Assembly: GCA_947259495.1 (NCBI GenBank)
Contig: CAMYLV010000002.1
Coordinates: 271,363-335,362 of the forward strand
Length of the DNA stretch: 64,000 nucleotides
Direction: 5' to 3'
Source of the DNA: an uncultured Desulfobacterales bacterium
GTDB lineage: Bacteria; Desulfobacterota; Desulfobacteria; Desulfobacterales; JAHEIW01
Below are positions 15,288 to 22,603 of the stretch, piece after piece (the stretch's first letter is position 1; every line of letters starts with the position of its first letter). The notes below the pieces were generated by a model. It was given only the letters and a program-made list of their open reading frames with translations. It ran no database searches and was not told the origin of the DNA. The position numbers and the translations under genes were made by a program.

Positions 15288-17852
15288 TTGACCAAAGAAG
15301 AACTGCGTATAGGCGTTTTTGTATGTGATTGTGGCTCCAATATTGCCGGAGTTGTGGATGTCGATGAAGTCCAACGGTTCGCTGAGACGTTACCGGATGT
15401 GGTCGTGGCGGTTCGGAACAAATACACGTGTTCCGATCCGGGTCAGCAAGAAATTCAACAAACCATATTCGAGCAAAAGCTCAACCGCGTGGTGGTCGCT
15501 TCCTGTTCACCGGCTTCTTACGAACCCATTTTTCGGCAATGCATTCATGCAGCCGGACTGAATCCTTATCTGCTGGAAATGGCGAATATTCGCGAACAAT
15601 GTTCCTGGGTGACGCCTGATCGTCAAACAGCCACGCGAAAAGCTTTAGATATCGTCCGGGTCGCCGTTGCCCGCGCCAAATGGCTTTACCCCCAAGATGA
15701 AGAGCAAATTGCGGTTACGGATGCGGCACTGGTGATTGGCGGCGGGGTGGCCGGCATGCAGGCAGCCCTGGATCTGGCAGATGCCGGACACCCGGTTTAT
15801 CTGGTTGAAAAAAAGCCGTCCATTGGCGGTATTATGGCCCAGCTCGACAAAGTCTATCCGGACATTGAGTGCAGCATCTGAATCCTCGGACCCAAGATGA
15901 TGGATGTCGGTCGGCATCCCCGAATTGAGCTAATGACCAACGCCATATTAGAAGATGTTGCCGGATACGTGGGTAATTTTAAAGTGCGGATACGCAAAAA
16001 ACCACGCTATGTCGATGAAGGCGAATGTACGACCTGCGGTGATTGTGTGGCTGCCTGTCCGGTGGTCGTCCCTGACGAATTCCAGATGGGGCTGAGCAGC
16101 CGCCGAGCGATCTACATCCCTTTTCCGCAAGCTGTCCCCTCTGCTTATGTGGTTTCAGCCGAAGATTGTTTGGGCCGAAACCCTATCGCATGCGGAAAGT
16201 GCATTGAATCCTGTGAAAAAAATTGCATTAATTTCGACCAGGAAGACGAGCTTTTTGAAATTGACATCGGCGCTATAGTTGTCGCCACCGGAATGGATGT
16301 ATACGATCCTACCGCGCTGGATGAATACGGGTACACGCGCTATCTGAATGTTGTAACCAGCCTTGAATTTGAGCGGCTGATCTCAACCGGGGGCGCTTTG
16401 GGCGGACATTTAGGACGCCCCAGCGACAAGAAGCGACCTTTGCGTATTGGCTATATTCAGTGTGTGGGCTCTCGAACCCAAGACCCTGCCCGCGGCAACC
16501 CGTATTGTTCCAATATTTGCTGCATGAACAGCATCAAAGGCGCGCAATACCTGATAGATAACTACCCGGACACCGACATTACGGTTTTTTATACCGATAT
16601 TCGCGCGTATGGGAAGGGGTTTGAAGAACTTTTAATGCGCACCCGGGGCGGTGGAGTCCGATACTTACGCGGCTTGCCCGGTGAAGTCCAGGAAGACCCG
16701 CATAGCAAAAATTTGTGGGTGACCGTTGAAAATACAACGGAGAAACGCCTTGAAAAATTAGAATTTGATATGTTGGTATTGGCTGTTGGCGCTGTGCCGG
16801 CTGTCGATACCGAGTTTGTTCGTCAAATGGTCAGCCTGTCCAAATCACCCGGTGGATTTTTAAAGGAAGCCCATGGCAAGCTGCGGCCCGTGGATACGTC
16901 CACCAAGGGGGTCTTCATTGCCGGCGCGGCTGAAAGCCCCAAAGATGTGCGTGAAAGTGTTACCCAGGCCAGCGCCGCCAGTTCACGGGCATCTATCTTG
17001 TTACAAAAGAGCCATTTCGCCGTTGAAGCAATCACAGCGGTTGTTTATGAAGAGCCGTGTACCCTGTGTGGTCAATGCGCGAAAGTCTGTCCTTTTGGTG
17101 CGATAACATGGGAAAAGAAACAGGTGCCCCAGGTGATCAGTGCAGCATGTGCCGGATGTGGTACCTGTGCGGCCGAGTGTAAATTTGGGGCCATTGCAAT
17201 GCGGCACTTTTCGGACCAGGCGATTTATGCCCAGATTGACGCTATTCTGGAAGAAAATTCTCAGGAAAAAATCGTAACTTTTGCCTGCAACTGGTGCTCC
17301 TATGCCGGAGCCGACACAGCAGGCGTAAGCCGTATGGCTTACCCGCCGCATGCCATCATTATCCGTACGATGTGCTCGGGGCGCGTAAATCCGGAATTCG
17401 TGTGGTATGCATTTCAAAAGGGTGCCCCCGTTGTGTTGGTCTCTGGCTGTCACTATGTCGACTGCCATTACATTGATGCCAATCGAAGTACGGTGCGTCG
17501 TACTGACGGCTTGTGGGATAAATTAATAAAAATGGGTATCCGACCTGAGCGCCTGATGCTGGAATGGTGTTCGGCTGCTGAGGGGGCCCGCTGGCAGATC
17601 ATCATGCAGGAAGCTGAGAAGAAGCGTCAATCTGTGACATCCGCAGAACTTGAGTTTACCCGCACTGAGTTGTCAAAGGTTCGGGTCCCCCGACCCCGGA
17701 ATCCCAAACCAGCTGACGAAAACAGTGCGGCTCAATTTCATTGTCTGCGTTGCGATCACATATGGGACGGCCTATTCGATGTGATGTGGGAGCGGATCTG
17801 TCCCAATTGCCGATCCAACAGTGTCCACTGGTTGCGGAAAAATATTTCTTAA
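15288..17852 (+). CDS. hdrA: Selenocysteine-containing HdrA-MvhD fusion (UGA at 15879-15881 read as Sec198)
   Basis: Two abutting open frames (to 15881 and from 15897) are in the same phase. Joined through the TGA they give one 854-aa HdrA. The TGA falls exactly where HdrA proteins have the last Cys of the conserved CS.C motif: DKVYPDIECSI-U-ILGPKMMDVGRHP. A start at TTG 15288 has AGGAGG 6 bases upstream. Domains: N-terminal CDCGSN region; FAD Rossmann GGGVAGMQAALDLADAG (about 148-164); CTTCGDCVAACP; CGKCIESCEKNC; CTLCGQCAKVCP and CAGCGTCAAECK; MvhD domain (about 660-790); and a C-terminal zinc ribbon with CLRCDHIW and CPNCRS (about 817-854). A SECIS-like hairpin follows the UGA. It should bifurcate or transfer electrons between ferredoxin and the HdrB-type subunit. 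Confidence 0.9.
15902..15919 (+). promoter_or_regulatory. Predicted bacterial SECIS hairpin of hdrA
   Basis: GGATGTC (15902-15908) pairs with GGCATCC (15913-15919) to make a 7-bp stem, including one G-U pair, closed by the tetraloop GGUC. The loop begins 27 bases after the UGA, inside the spacing known for bacterial SECIS elements, and its first two bases are G as SelB recognition prefers. The element lies within the coding sequence, as is usual in bacteria. Confidence 0.75.
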
Positions 17853-17977
17853 GGTCTTTTCAGCTCCCAATGAACACAGATTTGTCTCTGTTTTCCTTGA
17901 CATTTACTTCTAAAATCAATATTGAGCCACCTTACACGTTTCCTAAAACACATTTAAACAACAGTGAGCACTTTTAC

Positions 17978-18184
17978 ATGGCCAAGCCAAAATTAGAAAA
18001 ACATCATATCAACCGGGATTGGTGCAAGGGATGTGGCATATGTGTCGAGCTTTGCCCGAAAAAGGTCCTGGAATTAGACGATCACGAAAAGGTCTCGGCG
18101 TTGCGACCGCAGGACTGTATCTGTTGCAAGTTTTGTGAACTTCGCTGCCCGGATCTTGCAATAGAGATCGAAACTAAAGAATAG
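17978..18184 (+). CDS. korD: 2-oxoacid:ferredoxin oxidoreductase, delta subunit, copy 2
   Basis: A 68-aa two-cluster ferredoxin subunit with CKGCGICVELCP and CICCKFCELRCP. It is shorter than the copy-1 delta subunit and lacks that protein's N-terminal extension. The ATG at 17978 was chosen because the ferredoxin fold begins right after it; the longer open frame from 17741 overlaps the hdrA end. No strong ribosome site is visible. It opens a tight KorDABC block (9, 4 and 2-base gaps) that follows the selenoprotein HdrA by 125 bases. Confidence 0.9.
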   Translation: MAKPKLEKHHINRDWCKGCGICVELCPKKVLELDDHEKVSALRPQDCICCKFCELRCPDLAIEIETKE

Positions 18185-18193
18185 GCGTATGCT

Positions 18194-19342
18194 ATGAGTG
18201 GAAACATAAAATTTATCCAAGGCAACGAGGCCTGTGCAGAAGCAGCCGTGTATGCCGGACTTGATTTTTATGCCGGCTATCCGATTACGCCGTCTACGGA
18301 GATTACCGAATTTTTAGCCTCACGACTGCCGCAAATTGGCGGAAAGTTTCTGCAGATGGAAGATGAAATTGCGTCGCTGTGTGCCATTATTGGCGCCTCA
18401 CTCACCGGTTGTAAGGTGATGACGGCCACCAGCGGGCCCGGTTTTTCTCTGATGCAGGAAGCTTTAGGTTATGCCATCATGGCTGAAATCCCGTGTGTGA
18501 TCGTCAACGTACAGCGCGGTGGGCCCTCCACCGGTCTGCCCACCCACGGCAGCCAGGGCGATGTCAATCAAGCCCGCTGGGGGACACACGGCGACCATGC
18601 CATCATAGCGCTTACGGCTTCCAATCATCAGGATATATTTGCGCTCACGGTTGAGGCCTTCAATCTGGCCGAAATTTACCGAACACCGGTTATTCTTCTG
18701 CTGGATGAAGTTGTTGCCCATATGCGTGAACGCCTTGTGATTCCGCAACCGGGGGAAATGCCCCTGGTCGAACGCTTGAAAACCACTGTCAACGAAGGCG
18801 TTGATTATCATCCGTATCTGCCGCGCGAAGACGGCCGATTGCCGATGTCCGATTTTGGTGGGCCTCACCGCTACAACGTTACCGGGCTTTTTCATGACAT
18901 GTGGGGGTTCCCGTCCAGCGAACCCAGGGCGGTGCATGGTTTGTTGCGTCATCTGGTGGATAAAATCGAGAACCGCGTGAATCAACTCGCCCGCTACAAG
19001 GAGTATTATATCGAGGATGCCAAGCACCTGCTGGTGTCTTACGGCTCGTCAGCCCGCTCAGCCCGCCATATCGTGGAAAAAAGAAGATCGCGCGGCGAAC
19101 GCATAGGGCTGTTGGAACTACAGACGCTCTGGCCGTTTCCACATGAGATGGTACGCGAAAAATGCGCTGCGGCGCAAGCGGTTATTGTAGTTGAGCAGAA
19201 CATGGGACAGATTCTTCAGGTTGTGAAGCTTGCCGTGGATCAACCCGACAAGGTGTTTCTGGCCAATCGCATTGACGGCGACTTCATCATGCCATCTGAT
19301 ATCCTGAATATCTTGCGGCTGATCCAGGGTAAGGGGGTTTAA
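18194..19342 (+). CDS. korA: 2-oxoacid:ferredoxin oxidoreductase, alpha subunit, copy 2
   Basis: 382 aa, with the same ordered motifs as copy 1: GYPITPSTEITEFL, QMEDEIASLCAIIGASLTG, ATSGPGFSLM and NVQRGGPSTGLPT. It carries the pyrimidine-binding half of the active site and pairs with the separate KorB2. Clear divergence from the copy-1 KorA, especially around residues 200-235, suggests a different 2-oxoacid substrate. It starts 9 bases after korD2 and ends 4 bases before korB2, so the subunits are surely co-translated. 2-Oxoglutarate is a good guess for one of the two enzymes, but I cannot assign which. Confidence 0.93.
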   Translation: MSGNIKFIQGNEACAEAAVYAGLDFYAGYPITPSTEITEFLASRLPQIGGKFLQMEDEIASLCAIIGASLTGCKVMTATSGPGFSLMQEALGYAIMAEIPCVIVNVQRGGPSTGLPTHGSQGDVNQARWGTHGDHAIIALTASNHQDIFALTVEAFNLAEIYRTPVILLLDEVVAHMRERLVIPQPGEMPLVERLKTTVNEGVDYHPYLPREDGRLPMSDFGGPHRYNVTGLFHDMWGFPSSEPRAVHGLLRHLVDKIENRVNQLARYKEYYIEDAKHLLVSYGSSARSARHIVEKRRSRGERIGLLELQTLWPFPHEMVREKCAAAQAVIVVEQNMGQILQVVKLAVDQPDKVFLANRIDGDFIMPSDILNILRLIQGKGV

Positions 19343-19346
19343 AACG

Positions 19347-20150
19347 ATGGTGAAAAAGGCATATTTACGAGAAAGATTTTTCCCGCATCTCTGGTGCCCG
19401 GGATGCGGTCATGGCATGGTTTTAAACGGTCTGCTGCAGGCAATTGAAAAAATGGGGCTCAGCCGAAACGAGATTGTCATGGTATCGGGTATCGGCTGTT
19501 CGTCCCGCATTACCGGCTATGTGGATTTTCACACCCTGCATACAATTCATGGCCGGGCCTTGGCTTTTGCAACCGGTGTTAAGATGGCCCGCCCGGAACT
19601 GAATCTGATCGTGCCCATGGGTGACGGTGATGCCCTGGCAATTGGCGGGAACCATTTTATCCATGCGGCGCGCCGCAATATCGATATTACCGCTATTGTC
19701 ATGAACAACCGTATCTACGGCATGACCGGTGGTCAATTTTCGCCGTTATCGGGTGAAGATGTCCGCGCAACAACAGCGCCGTATTTAACCATCGACCCTG
19801 GCTTTGACGTCGTGGAGCTGTCAAAAGCGGCCGGTGCCACCTTTGTGGCGCGGACCACAACCTATCACATTCAGCAGATGTCCGATATTATTCAGCAAGC
19901 CATTTTGCATGAGGGTTTTTCAGTGGTGGAAATTTTCTCCCAGTGTCCGACTTATTTCGGCCGTAAAAACAAAGCCGGTGACGCCGTTGACATGATCGCG
20001 TATTTTAAGAAAAATACGACCCCGATTGGCTCAACGGCCAAAAAAGAAAACCCGGATCTGATTGAGCGCGGTGTTTTTGTTCAAAAAGAGAAGCCGGAAT
20101 ATTGCAGCCAGTATGAAAAGCTGGTGCAAAAGGCAATGAAAGGGCGCTAA
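19347..20150 (+). CDS. korB: 2-oxoacid:ferredoxin oxidoreductase, beta (ThDP-binding) subunit, copy 2
   Basis: 267 aa, the usual length for a stand-alone KorB. WCPGCGHG (about 15-22) supplies cluster and substrate-side Cys residues. VSGIGCSSRITGY follows. The thiamine diphosphate/Mg motif is GDGDALAIGGNHFIHAARRN (about 92-111), with NNRIYGMTGGQ after it. ATG at 19347 lies 4 bases after korA2 and the stop is 2 bases before korC2. It differs from copy 1 in not being fused to the gamma subunit. Confidence 0.94.
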   Translation: MVKKAYLRERFFPHLWCPGCGHGMVLNGLLQAIEKMGLSRNEIVMVSGIGCSSRITGYVDFHTLHTIHGRALAFATGVKMARPELNLIVPMGDGDALAIGGNHFIHAARRNIDITAIVMNNRIYGMTGGQFSPLSGEDVRATTAPYLTIDPGFDVVELSKAAGATFVARTTTYHIQQMSDIIQQAILHEGFSVVEIFSQCPTYFGRKNKAGDAVDMIAYFKKNTTPIGSTAKKENPDLIERGVFVQKEKPEYCSQYEKLVQKAMKGR

Positions 20151-20152
20151 AA

Positions 20153-20698
20153 ATGGAAAGATGCAGAATGGTATTTTCAGGTTCGGGTGGGCAGGGGGTC
20201 ATTACCGCAGCCATCATCCTGGCCGAAGCAGCAGTACTCTATGACGGGCTAAATGCCGTCCAATCCCAATCATACGGGGCCGAGGCCCGCGGGGGGGCAA
20301 CGCGTTCAGATATCATCATTTCCGACACGATTATCCATTATCCAAAAGTGATTCAACCCAATGTGCTGGTCTGCCTGACCCAGGAAGCCTACAATAAATT
20401 TTACTCGATTATCCGGCCGGGAGGCTTGCTGATCAGCGATACCCGCTATGTCCAAACTGAAAAAAAGGTTGACGCCCAGCAAAAAGAGATCGCGATGTAC
20501 GAAACCGTCATCGCCAAAATCGGCAAGCCCATCGTGTTTAACATTTGCATGCTCGGGACCGTTATTGCAATAACAGGGCTGGTTAATCCCGAATCCATTA
20601 TGAAAGCGCTGCAGCATCGCATTCCGGCAGACTTTCTGGATATGAATCGCAAGGCGCTGGATATGGGGATTAAATTAGGAGAAACCGCCAAAAATTAA
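20153..20698 (+). CDS. korC: 2-oxoacid:ferredoxin oxidoreductase, gamma subunit, copy 2
   Basis: The 181-aa gamma subunit has the family signature SGSGGQGVITAAIILAEA near the start, SQSYGAEARGGATRSD (about 41-56) and LTQEAYNKF (about 78-86). The gamma subunit contributes to CoA binding and assembly of the KOR heterotetramer. It starts 2 bases after korB2 and is the last gene of the 16-kb redox cluster. The next gene is convergent, and only 46 bases separate the stops, with no obvious T-rich terminator. Confidence 0.93.
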   Translation: MERCRMVFSGSGGQGVITAAIILAEAAVLYDGLNAVQSQSYGAEARGGATRSDIIISDTIIHYPKVIQPNVLVCLTQEAYNKFYSIIRPGGLLISDTRYVQTEKKVDAQQKEIAMYETVIAKIGKPIVFNICMLGTVIAITGLVNPESIMKALQHRIPADFLDMNRKALDMGIKLGETAKN

Positions 20699-20744
20699 AA
20701 TACCGGCCAATAACCTTACCTGGCCCGTCGATGCAATGCTGATT

Positions 20745-21470
20745 TTACCACAATCGTTTTGCATGCTCCTGCGGCAGGCCGGCTGCCTTTATTTTTTCAA
20801 CAACCGCTGCAATGTCATAGTCCACATACTTCACGTTAACCGTATCATCGCTTGAGTCCCAGATCAGATATTTTGATTTATTGTTTCCGTCCCTGGGCTG
20901 CCCCACGCTGCCCGCACTGACGATATACTTGCGTCCGGCGTCCAACTTGTTGAGGCCCTCCTTCAGTTGGTCACTTTCAAGACCTTGTCGGCCGTAACTG
21001 ACGATGTCCAGGGTGTGAGTATGGCCGATAAAACAGCGTTGTTCGGTTAAATTTTCCAACGCTTTAATCTTTTTTTCGTCGGAAACCTGGAACAAGTAAG
21101 TTAGCGAAGAGTCCGGCGGAAAGCCATGGACAAAGCGGCATCCATAAGCGGTCCGGTGGGTTTTAAGGTTAGCAATGAAATCGATTGATTGAGGAGACAA
21201 GAGGTTTAGGGTCATATTCAATGATTTCCGGGCAACGCGGTTAAACCAGTCAAGATAGGTTGGCTTAATTATGGCCAGTTCATGGTTGCCCTGCACGGCT
21301 GTGATATTTTGTTGGCGGATGCGTTTGATGACACGATCCGGCTCCGGGCCGTAACCGATATGATCACCCAGGCTGATCACGTCGTCAACACTGCACCTTT
21401 CGATATCGGCTGAAACCCGCTCAAATGCTTCCATGTTGCCATGAATATCGGAAATTATGGCAATTTTCAT
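20745..21470 (-). CDS. Metallophosphoesterase (YfcE/diadenosine-tetraphosphatase-like)
   Basis: 241 aa with the calcineurin-like dimetal phosphoesterase motifs: SDIHGN (about 7-12), GDHIGYGP (about 36-43), GNHE (about 62-65), a GFPPD segment, GHTHT (about 133-137) and SAGSVGQPRD. All metal ligands look present. The ATG at 21470 has GAGG 8 bases upstream, and a TTG two codons earlier is less likely. The substrate is unknown; relatives hydrolyse phosphodiesters or act as protein phosphatases. It is convergent with korC2 and apparently transcribed alone. Confidence 0.88.
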   Translation of the reverse strand: MKIAIISDIHGNMEAFERVSADIERCSVDDVISLGDHIGYGPEPDRVIKRIRQQNITAVQGNHELAIIKPTYLDWFNRVARKSLNMTLNLLSPQSIDFIANLKTHRTAYGCRFVHGFPPDSSLTYLFQVSDEKKIKALENLTEQRCFIGHTHTLDIVSYGRQGLESDQLKEGLNKLDAGRKYIVSAGSVGQPRDGNNKSKYLIWDSSDDTVNVKYVDYDIAAVVEKIKAAGLPQEHAKRLW

Positions 21471-21529
21471 CTGCAATTCCTCAATTGACCCAAGCGCTCA
21501 ATTGAATCTATATCGTTTGATATCATTAT

Positions 21530-22309
21530 TCACTGTCGCAGCAGATTAAAATACCAGGCAATCAATTGTGGCCCGATGAGAATGTAAGCGATTCCGCCGA
21601 TGGCCAGAAAAGGACCAAATGGGACAGCGAGTTTCATGGTTTTACCGGATTTTATAATGATGAGCATGCCCGCAAGGGTTCCGATAGCCGAGGCCACAAA
21701 TATCGTAAATAAGACCCCCTTCCATCCGACAATAGCGCCCATCATAGCCAGAAGCTTGATATCGCCGCCGCCCATGCCCTCTTTGCGGGTCAGCAAATGA
21801 TATAACCAGGCGACTAAAAACAGGCTGCCGCCACCGATCAAAATACCCAGAATGGACTCGACGAGGGTAATTTTCGGCAGGGCAAAACTGGCGGCAAAGA
21901 AAATCGGTATTCCCGGCAGCGTAATCACATCCGGGATAATCTGGTGATCAATATCGATAAATGTTATGACCAACAAAGTGGCGATAAACGTGTAGTAAAT
22001 CAGCGCCTCAAGGCCCATACCATATTTTAAGAATACGCCCACAGCAAATATGCCGCTGATGAATTCAACGACGGGGTAGCGAAATGAGATGCGTGCCTCA
22101 CAATGGCGGCATTTTCCCCTTAAGGCCAGGTAACTGAAAATGGGTATATTGTCATAAAAGCGGATAAGGGTTCCGCAACTTGGACACATTGAACGCGGGT
22201 GGACAATTGATTTGGATTCTGGTAGCCGGTAGATACATACATTCAAAAAGCTGCCGATACAGATCCCAAAAACAAAAACTAAAAAATCGATCAAATAATT
22301 TTCCATCAT
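21530..22309 (-). CDS. pilD: Type IV prepilin peptidase / N-methyltransferase (A24 family)
   Basis: The 259-aa polytopic inner-membrane protein (about seven to eight hydrophobic helices) cleaves and N-methylates type IV pilin-like precursors. The N-terminal cytoplasmic domain has the paired CPSCG and CRHCEA Cys motifs (about 42-75) typical of bifunctional enzymes. The aspartyl protease residues lie in FIDIDHQIIPD (about 118-128) and GMGGGDIKLLAMMGA (about 180-194). The start could be either of two adjacent ATGs (22309 or 22306). No other pilus genes are in the window. Confidence 0.95.
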   Translation of the reverse strand: MMENYLIDFLVFVFGICIGSFLNVCIYRLPESKSIVHPRSMCPSCGTLIRFYDNIPIFSYLALRGKCRHCEARISFRYPVVEFISGIFAVGVFLKYGMGLEALIYYTFIATLLVITFIDIDHQIIPDVITLPGIPIFFAASFALPKITLVESILGILIGGGSLFLVAWLYHLLTRKEGMGGGDIKLLAMMGAIVGWKGVLFTIFVASAIGTLAGMLIIIKSGKTMKLAVPFGPFLAIGGIAYILIGPQLIAWYFNLLRQ

Positions 22310-22475
22310 CGGTTAACGGTCCTGTCGGTGTAAGGGTTTGTTTGCAGTCGGCAGATATTTCGGCCCCGCGATTATTATAGTTGAGTGAACCACCGGATAG
22401 GTTCGCCTTTAAACTACGATTAATGTAATTATTTTATTAGCGTATAAGGTGTTTCATAAAAAATTAAGCCGGGTA

Positions 22476-22503
22476 TTGTCAAAGAAAAATTGGGGCTTAT
22501 TTT
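22476..22503 (+). promoter_or_regulatory. Possible sigma-70-type promoter of lon
   Basis: TTGTCA (22476-22481) and TATTTT (22498-22503) are 16 bases apart, about 100 bases upstream of the lon start, in an AT-rich divergent spacer. Five of six and four of six bases match consensus. No obvious heat-shock (CIRCE or sigma-32) signature was seen. Confidence 0.35.
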
Positions 22504-22603
22504 ATTTGATTGCACTGCTTTTTCCTCAGGATTGCCGAATTAAGACTAATTTCGGCCCAAAACGAGTGGACCTTAAATTTTAGTGCAATGCTCAGGAGCT
22601 AAA

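Noticed and set aside
15879..15881. The TGA as a nonsense mutation making hdrA a pseudogene
   Set aside because: The stop sits exactly at a conserved Cys, the frame continues intact for 657 codons, and a SECIS-like hairpin follows at the right distance. Selenocysteine explains all three.
17897..17925. TTGACA-17-TATTGA as a promoter before korD2
   Set aside because: The -35 is perfect but the -10 matches only three of six bases, and the block is plausibly transcribed from upstream.
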